Shown: positions 1-5,374 of the stretch, piece by piece
How positions within the stretch are numbered: position 1 is the first letter of the stretch
Layout: each line of letters begins with the position of its first letter
Assembly (NCBI GenBank): GCA_934457235.1
Contig: CAKSHT010000090.1
Span: 1-9,225 of the forward strand
Origin: an uncultured Oscillospiraceae bacterium
Lineage (GTDB): Bacteria > Bacillota > Clostridia > Oscillospirales > Ruminococcaceae
Direction of reading: 5' to 3'
DNA: 9,225 bases
Translations under genes and position numbers: made by a program
Notes under the pieces: generated by a model
What the model was told of the DNA's origin: nothing
The model's input: only the letters and a program-made list of their open reading frames with translations
The model's database searches: none

Positions 1-77
1 GCAGAATGCAGCAGGAGCTTCTCGACAAACACTACCTGCGCAAGCACGGCGCGAACGCTTATTACGGGCAGGGCTGA
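1..77 (+). CDS. 3' end of an unidentified protein-coding gene (partial)
   Basis: The frame beginning at base 3 is open from the window edge to a TGA at 75-77 and encodes about 24 residues: RMQQELLDKHYL, then RKHGANAYYGQG. A strong hairpin terminator begins 10 nt after the stop, which is the main reason to believe this is the real end of a + strand gene rather than a chance frame. The fragment is charged and hydrophilic, with a Tyr/Gly-rich end. It carries no motif I recognise, so no function is assigned. It converges with the methyltransferase gene whose stop is at 135. Confidence 0.55.
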   Translation, partial: RMQQELLDKHYLRKHGANAYYGQG

Positions 78-86
78 TAAAACAAC

Positions 87-119
87 AGCGGCAGCACTTC
101 AACGGTGCTGCCGCTTTTC
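87..119. terminator. Bidirectional rho-independent terminator
   Basis: A perfect 10-bp GC-rich stem (88-97 GCGGCAGCAC with 105-114 GTGCTGCCGC, extended by an A87-T115 pair) encloses a 7-nt loop. On the + strand it is followed by TTTTCTTT, so it ends the gene stopping at 77. On the - strand the same stem is followed by TGTTGTTTT, so it can also end the methyltransferase transcript arriving from the right. Confidence 0.9.
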
Positions 120-134
120 TTTATATGACTGTAT

Positions 135-941
135 TCAGATCTTCTCGAAAATCAGTATCTTCTCAGCTATCTTATGTATGAGCGGGATATTCTGGAACGG
201 CTTTAATATCGGCATTATCACGGCCATTCCGCGCACGATGTCATCGTTCTTTATCATGCGGAAGCCCTCTGCAACAAATCCGAGGTCATCGAATGAGTCC
301 GCGCCGAACACGAATTTCGCGCCGGTCTCCTGTATGGATTTCTCCGCGTGCTCCTTGTTTACCCAACGCTTTGAAATAGTTTCAAAGTACACCGTCGCAT
401 TGTCAAAATTATCGCGGATAACTGAGAGCATCTGCGCGTTCTCCTCCGCAGTGAGGTACATTGACAGACCCTCGATGACGAACAGCATTTTCCCGCGCTT
501 CGTAACCTTTTCAGCCCACGCCGGGTCAAGCGCTGATATCCCTATCGTCGATACCCTGCCGCTTTCGTTGTAAATCGCGTCGCGTACCTTGATCGTTTCC
601 GGGAGATCAACGTTATACCAGGTTATGCGGCCGTTGTCCATGCGATAAAATCTGGTGTCAAGTCCGCAGGCGATGTTTACAACAGTGCAGTCCGGGTTCT
701 TGTCGATGAAGTCCTTTACCAGCTCGTCAAACACAATGGTACGCGCGATAACTCCGTCGCTCATAGTGGCGTCCTTTTCCGCCTTGGAGAAATCATAGTC
801 TATCTTCTCCACAAGCTCTATCGCCTTTGCGTCATAGAATTTGTGGTTCTTCGTCCTGGAATACTTCGCCCTGGCATAGAAGCTCTGAAGCATCGTTTCA
901 GCGGCTCCCGTAAGTACTGGCTTTATTTTTTCTTCGCTCAT
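135..941 (-). CDS. Class I SAM-dependent methyltransferase, LCM/TcmP family
   Basis: A 268-residue protein of the leucine carboxyl methyltransferase-like family (PPM1/TcmP type), predicted to transfer a methyl group from S-adenosylmethionine in the cytoplasm. The bacterial substrate is not predictable from sequence. Visible motifs are the SAM-binding loop NIACGLDTRFYR (about 89-100), the acidic end of strand 2 in YNVDLPE (109-115), and EGLSMYL (157-163), the family's equivalent of EG-x-x-MYL. I chose ATG 941 rather than an in-frame ATG at 974. GAGGA lies 7 nt upstream of 941, and the perfect promoter at 985-1013 would start transcription at about 978, leaving no leader for a 974 start. It is divergent from the hydrolase gene, convergent with the gene ending at 77, and apparently monocistronic. 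Family confidence is high; substrate unknown. Confidence 0.9.
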   Translation of the reverse strand: MSEEKIKPVLTGAAETMLQSFYARAKYSRTKNHKFYDAKAIELVEKIDYDFSKAEKDATMSDGVIARTIVFDELVKDFIDKNPDCTVVNIACGLDTRFYRMDNGRITWYNVDLPETIKVRDAIYNESGRVSTIGISALDPAWAEKVTKRGKMLFVIEGLSMYLTAEENAQMLSVIRDNFDNATVYFETISKRWVNKEHAEKSIQETGAKFVFGADSFDDLGFVAEGFRMIKNDDIVRGMAVIMPILKPFQNIPLIHKIAEKILIFEKI

Positions 942-948
942 GTGTAGT

Positions 949-953
949 TCCTC
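949..953 (-). promoter_or_regulatory. Ribosome binding site fixing the methyltransferase start
   Basis: GAGGA on the minus strand (953 to 949) sits 7 nt before ATG 941-939. It lies inside what would be coding sequence if the longer frame from 974 were used, so it supports the shorter protein. Confidence 0.75.
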
Positions 954-984
954 ACTTTCGGTTAGTTGAAACAAACCTGCAATT

Positions 985-1013
985 ATTATAACCCGTTAGT
1001 CAACTTTTGTCAA
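985..1013 (-). promoter_or_regulatory. Perfect-consensus sigma-A promoter for the methyltransferase gene
   Basis: Read on the minus strand, -35 TTGACA (1013-1008) and -10 TATAAT (990-985) are separated by exactly 17 nt. Both hexamers match the consensus fully. The predicted transcription start is near 978, giving a leader of roughly 37 nt before ATG 941. A second TTGAC copy (1003-999) lies 10 bp downstream of the first, inside the spacer. Confidence 0.9.
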
Positions 1014-1035
1014 GTATATCGCATGATAATTTCTA

Positions 1036-1064
1036 TTTACATCACCGCAAAATAGTGATATAAT
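1036..1064 (+). promoter_or_regulatory. Sigma-A promoter for the alpha/beta hydrolase gene
   Basis: -35 TTTACA (1036-1041, five of six consensus bases) and -10 TATAAT (1059-1064, perfect) are 17 nt apart. TGA directly before the -10 forms an extended -10 (TGn). Transcription would start near 1071, about 35 nt before ATG 1106. Its -35 is only 22 nt from the -35 of the divergent methyltransferase promoter. Confidence 0.85.
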
Positions 1065-1105
1065 AAATCATACACATCAGAGAACATAAGAAAGCTTGGT
1101 ATCAC

Positions 1106-1846
1106 ATGACCGCAAAACAGAAAACCTGCGCCAGACGCGCGATAATCATTTCACTGGCAGTCCTGCTGGCGATAGCCGCGGCGTTCCTGATCTACGTTTC
1201 CGACTACTACCGCGCGGACGAAGCGGCAGACGCGGCGCTGCTGACGGACGATTCGGTTACAGTTGCGGTATCGGACGGCATGATCGTTTTCACTCCGTCG
1301 GACAAGCCGTCTGCGGGGCTTATTTTCTATCCAGGAGGCAAGGTGGAATACACCGCGTACGCTCCGCTAATGCACCGGCTGACGGAAAAAGGCATACAGT
1401 GCGTACTGCTGAAAATGCCGTTCAACCTGGCAGTATTTGACGTCAACGCCGCCGACGGCATCCAGGAGGAATTCCCGAAGATCGGAAGCTGGTACATCGG
1501 AGGACACTCCCTCGGCGGAACAATGGCGGCGAGCTGCGCTGCCAGACACCCCGGCGATTTCGACGGACTGATACTCCTGGCGTCCTACTCCACCGCCAGG
1601 CTTTCGGACAGCGGACTGCGTGTACTGTCGGTATACGGTTCGGAGGACGGAGTGCTGAGTATGGAGCAGTACGAGAAATACCGCGCGTTTCTGCCGGACT
1701 CCGCGCAGGAGCTTGTGATAAGCGGCGGAAATCACGCGGACTTCGGCAGCTACGGAGCGCAGGACGGCGACGGAGTTCCGGCCATGTCTGCGGAGGAACA
1801 GGCCGACATTACAGCCGCGGCTGTTGCGGAGTTTATTATGTCATGA
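1106..1846 (+). CDS. Membrane-anchored alpha/beta hydrolase (Abhydrolase_5-like)
   Basis: A 246-residue serine hydrolase of the alpha/beta fold. Residues 1-11 are basic, and about 12-30 form one hydrophobic helix with no clear lipobox or signal peptidase site, so it is probably an N-terminal anchor with the catalytic domain outside the membrane. YPGGKVEYTAYAPL (75-88) matches the oxyanion-loop region of the Abhydrolase_5-type family. The nucleophile is Ser135 in GGHSLGG. Likely acid and base are Asp181 in GSEDG and His210 in GGNHADFG. Family members act on ester- or thioester-type substrates, but the real substrate here is unknown. The ribosome binding site is weak (AAGAAAG about 11 nt upstream), though the anchor begins right after ATG 1106 and no better start is seen. 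A strong terminator follows 8 nt after the stop. Confidence 0.88.
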   Translation: MTAKQKTCARRAIIISLAVLLAIAAAFLIYVSDYYRADEAADAALLTDDSVTVAVSDGMIVFTPSDKPSAGLIFYPGGKVEYTAYAPLMHRLTEKGIQCVLLKMPFNLAVFDVNAADGIQEEFPKIGSWYIGGHSLGGTMAASCAARHPGDFDGLILLASYSTARLSDSGLRVLSVYGSEDGVLSMEQYEKYRAFLPDSAQELVISGGNHADFGSYGAQDGDGVPAMSAEEQADITAAAVAEFIMS

Positions 1847-1854
1847 AATAACAA

Positions 1855-1889
1855 ATGCGGTGCACAGAAGTGCACCGCATCAGTTTTAT
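1855..1889. terminator. Bidirectional rho-independent terminator
   Basis: A perfect 11-bp stem (1855-1865 ATGCGGTGCAC with 1870-1880) closes on an AGAA tetraloop. It is followed by CAGTTTTATT on the + strand, ending the hydrolase transcript. On the - strand it is followed by TTGTTATTT, suitable for ending the kinase-like gene whose stop is at 1903. Confidence 0.9.
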
Positions 1890-1902
1890 TCAGAATTATC
1901 CG

Positions 1903-2502
1903 TCAGTCCTTGAAGTACTTCTTTACGAAATCCTCAAGAAGATCGACAGAGCCGTCGATGCCAAGCGCAGAGCTGTCAAGGCATATCTCGAAGTTCTCGG
2001 CGGTTCCCCAGCGCTTGTCAGTGTAGTAGTTGTAATAGGACATGCGCTGCTTATCCATGCGCTCAACGTACTTCGGAGCGTGCTTCTCAGCTATGCCGTA
2101 CGCGTTTATCGCGCGCTTTATCCTGTCCTCCAGCGGAGCGGTGATGTATATGTTCAGAACATTCTTGAAATCACGCAGAGCGTAGTCCGCACATCTTCCG
2201 ATGATAACGCAGGACTCCTGCGTCGCTATCTTCTGGATAGCGTTCAGCTGTGCGAAGAACAGCGCGTCATCAAAGGGCACTCCACCCTGACCGTATGTGG
2301 TTGAGAGAAGGTACAGGAAACTGTTTGTACGGCGTTCATCGCTTTCCTCAAAATGGGTCTTGTGGATTCCGCTGTCCTTTGCCGCAACGTCCAGCAGCTT
2401 GTTATCAAAGAATTCAACGCCCAGGCGCTTTGCAAGCTTTTCGCCTATTTCACGTCCGCCGCTGCCATACTGTCTTGTGATAGTTATTATACGTTTTGCC
2501 AT
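1903..2502 (-). CDS. Cytidylate kinase-like family protein
   Basis: A 199-residue P-loop protein of the Cytidylate_kin2-type family, common in Clostridia and related to but distinct from housekeeping Cmk. It presumably phosphorylates a nucleotide or similar small molecule with ATP, but true CMP kinase activity is not shown for most members. The N-terminus, ITITRQYGSGGREIG (about 6-20), is the family signature and carries the phosphate-binding loop. IIGRCADYAL (100-109), a basic stretch around DRIKRAINAYG (126-136) and YYTDKRWG (159-166) also match the family. Start ATG 2502 has AGGAGG 9 nt upstream and its own promoter at 2548-2576. It lies 162 nt downstream of the HAD gene, so it is probably a separate transcription unit. 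The terminator at 1855-1889 follows. Confidence 0.88.
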   Translation of the reverse strand: MAKRIITITRQYGSGGREIGEKLAKRLGVEFFDNKLLDVAAKDSGIHKTHFEESDERRTNSFLYLLSTTYGQGGVPFDDALFFAQLNAIQKIATQESCVIIGRCADYALRDFKNVLNIYITAPLEDRIKRAINAYGIAEKHAPKYVERMDKQRMSYYNYYTDKRWGTAENFEICLDSSALGIDGSVDLLEDFVKKYFKD

Positions 2503-2522
2503 GATGGATCGCCTCCTGTAGT

Positions 2523-2536
2523 AGCACTTATGTGCT
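2523..2536 (-). repeat. Small inverted repeat in the leader of the kinase-like gene
   Basis: AGCAC (2523-2527) and GTGCT (2532-2536) form a 5-bp stem with a 4-nt loop. It lies between the predicted transcription start and the AGGAGG at 2512-2517. It could be a weak leader hairpin or a protein site; no regulatory role is shown. Confidence 0.35.
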
Positions 2537-2547
2537 TCATTGTTTAC

Positions 2548-2576
2548 AGTATATCACGTTTTTCCGGATTTGTCCA
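2548..2576 (-). promoter_or_regulatory. Sigma-A promoter for the cytidylate kinase-like gene
   Basis: On the minus strand, -35 TGGACA (2576-2571) and -10 TATACT (2553-2548) each match five of six consensus bases with a 17-nt spacer. TGA before the -10 gives an extended -10. The start would be near 2541, about 39 nt before ATG 2502. The surrounding 2540-2660 stretch is clearly more AT-rich than the genes on either side, as expected for a promoter region. Confidence 0.75.
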
Positions 2577-2598
2577 CCAGTTTTCACAAGTTTTTTCT

Positions 2599-2624
2599 AT
2601 ATACAGGAGTATTTTTGTGTATAT
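2599..2624. repeat. AT-rich inverted repeat between the HAD and kinase-like genes
   Basis: ATATACA (2599-2605) and TGTATAT (2618-2624) are exact reverse complements separated by 12 nt. On the minus strand an A-run rather than a T-run follows, so it is not a convincing terminator for the HAD gene. No GC-rich terminator stem was found anywhere in 2577-2664, so some read-through from the HAD gene into the kinase-like gene is possible. Confidence 0.3.
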
Positions 2625-2664
2625 TCACAACAAAAAGCACCCTGTTTTATCTGTTATCACAATA

Positions 2665-3312
2665 TCAGCCCAGTATGATCTTCTTTAACTCCCCGGCGTT
2701 GTGCGCAAAGAATGTCGGCTTCTGCGCCGCCAGCTCCTCGTAGCTGCGGAAGCCCCACAGAGCCGCGCAGACTGAGATCCCCGCGTTATGTCCGGTCATT
2801 ACGTCAACATCGCTGTCGCCAACGTAGAGTGCTTCCTCCGGCTTTACGCCGGTGCGGCGGATTATCTCCAGCGCCGCTCCCGGATCCGGCTTAGGCTGGA
2901 ATCCCGCTCCGTAGCCTATCACCTCGGTTATCTCATCGCCGTAATTCAGCCGGATAAGCTCCTTGGTGAACTCGTCTGCCTTATTGGAATTTGCGCCGCA
3001 GATAACGCCGTGCGCCTTTATTTCACGTATCATCTCCGGCATTCCGGGATAGGGCTTTGTGTGGTCGCACTTGTGCTGCGAATAATACTCGTTGAACATC
3101 GCGAACGCGCGTTCCTCCGTCGCCTTGTCGTGCCCAGCCGGGAGCATCCTCTCGATGAGCTTCGGAATTCCGTTGCCGACGAAGTGCCTGTACTTGTCCT
3201 CCTCATGCTGCGGAAACCCCATTTCAGCCAGGGTGTGGTTTCCGGCTGCGGCTAGATCGCCTATCGTATTCAGAAGAGTTCCGTCAAGGTCAAAAATAAC
3301 CAGTCTGAACAT
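2665..3312 (-). CDS. HAD family hydrolase, phosphoglycolate phosphatase-like
   Basis: A 215-residue haloacid-dehalogenase-superfamily phosphatase, the usual length for Gph/PGP-type members with a helical cap. All four HAD motifs are visible: I, DLDGT with nucleophile Asp8 and acid/base Asp10; II, Ser109 in ANSN; III, Lys141 in QPKPDP; IV, GDSDVD with Mg-binding Asp166 and Asp170. The segment between motifs I and II (about 15-85) is alpha-helical in character and fits a C1 cap. Likely role: cytoplasmic Mg-dependent dephosphorylation of a small metabolite such as 2-phosphoglycolate, though substrate choice is loose in this family and cannot be read from sequence. Start ATG 3312 has AAGGAGA 8 nt upstream. 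It is the sixth gene of the minus-strand series, 71 nt after trkA. Confidence 0.88.
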   Translation of the reverse strand: MFRLVIFDLDGTLLNTIGDLAAAGNHTLAEMGFPQHEEDKYRHFVGNGIPKLIERMLPAGHDKATEERAFAMFNEYYSQHKCDHTKPYPGMPEMIREIKAHGVICGANSNKADEFTKELIRLNYGDEITEVIGYGAGFQPKPDPGAALEIIRRTGVKPEEALYVGDSDVDVMTGHNAGISVCAALWGFRSYEELAAQKPTFFAHNAGELKKIILG

Positions 3313-3330
3313 ATGTATCGTCTCCTTGTG

Positions 3331-3351
3331 AACGCCGTCCGACGCGGCGTT
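3331..3351. other. Stable GC-rich hairpin just upstream of the HAD gene
   Basis: AACGCCG (3331-3337) and CGGCGTT (3345-3351) form a perfect 7-bp stem with a 7-nt loop, three bases from the HAD gene's AAGGAGA. On the minus (coding) strand there is no following T-run, so it would not act as an ordinary terminator for the operon. On the + strand it is followed by TTTTCTCT and looks like a short terminator against antisense transcripts. Alternatively it is a processing or mRNA-stability element between trkA and the HAD gene. Confidence 0.5.
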
Positions 3352-3374
3352 TTCTCTGTATATTCCGTGAAAAG

Positions 3375-3387
3375 CTGATATTATCAG
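3375..3387. repeat. Short perfect palindrome over the trkA stop codon
   Basis: CTGATA-T-TATCAG is a 13-nt palindrome with 6-bp arms around one central base. It overlaps the TGA (3386-3384) of the TrkA-type gene. It could be a protein-binding site or a weak 5-bp hairpin followed by CTTTTC on the minus strand. Chance is quite possible. Confidence 0.3.
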
Positions 3388-4001
3388 GACTGCCGTGCAA
3401 ATACCAGGCGGTCTTTCTCGCCCAGGGTTATCACCTGCCCGGTGTAGAGCAGGAATACTCCGTTGCCGCGGATTATCGCGAAAAGGCTCTCGTTGTCCTC
3501 AAGCTCAATGTCCTGCGGGAGCTTTCCGACAAATTCCGCGGGCATATCCATCGTGACGAAACGCACGACGTTATGCTGAATGGAAACGCTCGCTTCCTCG
3601 CTGATATCCTCAATAGCCGCCATCGCCGCCTCAGCGGTGAGCGTCGTCGGACACACGGTGTGTATCCCGAAACCCTTGAACACATCGGACTTGTCAGGGT
3701 CCGATATTCTCGCGAATACCCTAGGCACACGAAAAATCTCCTCCGCGAGCTGAGCCGCCATGATGTTCAGATCGTCGTCCTGGGTGACTGCGCACACGGC
3801 GTCGCAGGTCTCGATGCCAGCTTTTTTTAGTACCTCCTGGTCTATAGCTACTCCGGCAGTGGTAAATCCGCCGAAATCACCCGGCAGGCGCTCAAAATTC
3901 TCCTCGTGACGGTCTATAACCGAAACGTCGTGGCCGCGCTTATCCAGAAGTCCCGCAAGCTCGCTTCCAACTCTGCCGCAGCCGATTATCAGAATATTCA
4001 T
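3384..4001 (-). CDS. TrkA/KtrA-type NAD-binding regulator of potassium uptake (RCK protein)
   Basis: A 205-residue cytoplasmic protein with one RCK_N Rossmann domain and a short RCK_C (TrkA_C) domain, the KtrA/CeoB layout; long TrkA has two such pairs. The dinucleotide loop is GCGRVGSELA (7-16), with Asp30 ending strand 2, suited to binding the adenosine ribose of NAD(H). TTAGVAIDQEVLKKAGI (47-63) and TQDDDLNI (73-80) are typical of the N-domain. The C-domain spans about 138-203. Such proteins form rings that gate a TrkH/KtrB-type membrane subunit in response to nucleotides. No membrane partner is encoded in this window. GAGG (4012-4009), 7 nt before the ATG, overlaps the mnmE stop codon, suggesting translational coupling. 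Good confidence in family, moderate in the potassium role. Confidence 0.9.
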   Translation of the reverse strand: MNILIIGCGRVGSELAGLLDKRGHDVSVIDRHEENFERLPGDFGGFTTAGVAIDQEVLKKAGIETCDAVCAVTQDDDLNIMAAQLAEEIFRVPRVFARISDPDKSDVFKGFGIHTVCPTTLTAEAAMAAIEDISEEASVSIQHNVVRFVTMDMPAEFVGKLPQDIELEDNESLFAIIRGNGVFLLYTGQVITLGEKDRLVFARQS

Positions 4002-4010
4002 GCAGTTACC

Positions 4011-5372
4011 TCACTTTCCCACGCAGAAGCGCCGGAACACCTCGTCTATTACCTCGTCCCCGGCGCGCTTGCCGGAAAGCTCGTAAACGGCGTCAAGAGC
4101 CTTCTCCAGCATAACGCCTACCGCGTCCGGAGTTACTCCGAGTTCTGCGGCGGAAACCGCGCCGTCTACCGCCTCGGAAGCTCTGATGATACAGTCGCGC
4201 TGGCGCTCGTTGGCGATAAATCCGGCGTCCGGGTCAAGCCTGTCGAGGTCAAGGCGCTCACTGACCGCCCTTTCAAGGAGCGCCGCCGCATTGTCCTGCT
4301 TCGCGGAAAGCTTCACCGGAGCGCCCAGGGCGGCTTCAATGACGGAGCAGTCCAGCTTCTGCGGTAGGTCGGTCTTGTTGACTATCGCAACTACGTTCCT
4401 GCCGGAGAGAAGCTTCAACAAACGTTCGTCCTCAGCGGAAATCTCCCGGGAGCCGTCGAACACCGCAAGTATGATGTCTGCGCTCTCCAGGCGCCTTAGC
4501 ATGATGTCAACGCCGATCTTCTCTATCGGGTCGGAGGTTTCGCGGATACCGGCGCAGTCAGCGATGCGCAGTACTATGTCGCCGAGCGCTACTGTTTCCT
4601 CCACGATGTCGCGGGTAGTTCCCTCGATATCAGAAACTATGCTGCGCTGCTGCCCGGCAAGGCTGTTCATCAGCGTGGATTTACCCGCGTTCGGCTTGCC
4701 GACTATCGCGCAGGAAATTCCCTCCCGGAGCATGCGTCCGGTGTCGTAGCCAGCCAGAAGCTCCCGGAACATATCCTGCACTGCGGAAAGCTTCTCTGTC
4801 AGCCATTCCTGCGTTACCACCGGAGTATCATCGTCCGGATAGTCTATCCACGCGGATATCTGGCTTGACACCTCCATTATCTTCGCGGCACAGTCCTCCA
4901 TGCGGCGGAACAGCGCGCCGTCGCGCTGTCCGTTGGCACAGCTGAGCAGCTGCCCACCCTGGGCGCTGATGATATCCGCGACCGCTTCTGCCTGGGTCAG
5001 CGAAAGCTTTCCGTTGAGCAGGGCGCGCTTGGTGAACTCTCCGGGACCCGCAGGCTGCGCCCCCGCCTTTACGCAGGCGGAAAGCACCCGGCGGGTCACG
5101 TAAATACCGCCGTGGCAGGAAATTTCCGCAGTGTCCTCGCCGGTGTAGCTGTGCGGCGCGCGGTACATCAGAAGTACGCCGTCGTCAAGCAGTTCGCCGC
5201 CGTCGTATATCTTTCCGTAAGCGGCGCGGTAGCCCGTAAGCTCCTCCGCGCTCCTGCCGGATACCGGACGGAATACCCGTGCGGCTATTTCTGCGGCTCT
5301 CTCGCCGGATATCCTTATCACCGAAATGCCCCCGGCCGCCGGCGGCGTGGCTATTGCACATACAGTTGACAT
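4011..5372 (-). CDS. mnmE: tRNA uridine-5-carboxymethylaminomethyl(34) synthesis GTPase MnmE
   Basis: A 453-residue protein, full length for MnmE (TrmE). With MnmG it installs the (carboxymethyl)aminomethyl group on wobble U34 of certain tRNAs, using GTP, tetrahydrofolate and FAD. The N-terminal folate-binding domain starts with IATPPAAGGISVIRISG (7-23). The inserted G domain shows G1 GKPNAGKS (225-232), G2 TTRD (252-255), G3 DCAG (272-275), G4 NKTD (332-335) and G5 SAK (356-358). The C-terminal helical domain ends in FCVGK (449-453), the family's C-x-GK tail with catalytic-site Cys450. Departures from the common forms are Cys for Thr in G3 (DTAG) and Val for Ile in the tail. It begins 2 nt after the SecA-like stop, with AGAAG as a weak ribosome site inside secA, and ends 9 nt before trkA. 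Its usual neighbour mnmG is not in the window. Confidence 0.97.
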   Translation of the reverse strand: MSTVCAIATPPAAGGISVIRISGERAAEIAARVFRPVSGRSAEELTGYRAAYGKIYDGGELLDDGVLLMYRAPHSYTGEDTAEISCHGGIYVTRRVLSACVKAGAQPAGPGEFTKRALLNGKLSLTQAEAVADIISAQGGQLLSCANGQRDGALFRRMEDCAAKIMEVSSQISAWIDYPDDDTPVVTQEWLTEKLSAVQDMFRELLAGYDTGRMLREGISCAIVGKPNAGKSTLMNSLAGQQRSIVSDIEGTTRDIVEETVALGDIVLRIADCAGIRETSDPIEKIGVDIMLRRLESADIILAVFDGSREISAEDERLLKLLSGRNVVAIVNKTDLPQKLDCSVIEAALGAPVKLSAKQDNAAALLERAVSERLDLDRLDPDAGFIANERQRDCIIRASEAVDGAVSAAELGVTPDAVGVMLEKALDAVYELSGKRAGDEVIDEVFRRFCVGK

Positions 5373-5374
5373 AA

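Noticed and set aside
942..974. Longer N-terminus for the methyltransferase starting at ATG 974
   Set aside because: The promoter's predicted transcription start is at about 978, leaving almost no leader, while ATG 941 has GAGGA at the right distance.
1855..2304. + strand open frame of 149 codons after the hydrolase gene
   Set aside because: It starts inside the terminator hairpin and runs antisense to the kinase-like gene; no family motif is visible.
2577..2664. Possible terminator or small RNA in the AT-rich gap after the HAD gene
   Set aside because: Only weak AT-rich inverted repeats are present, with no GC-rich stem followed by a T-run on the coding strand and no second promoter that I could support.
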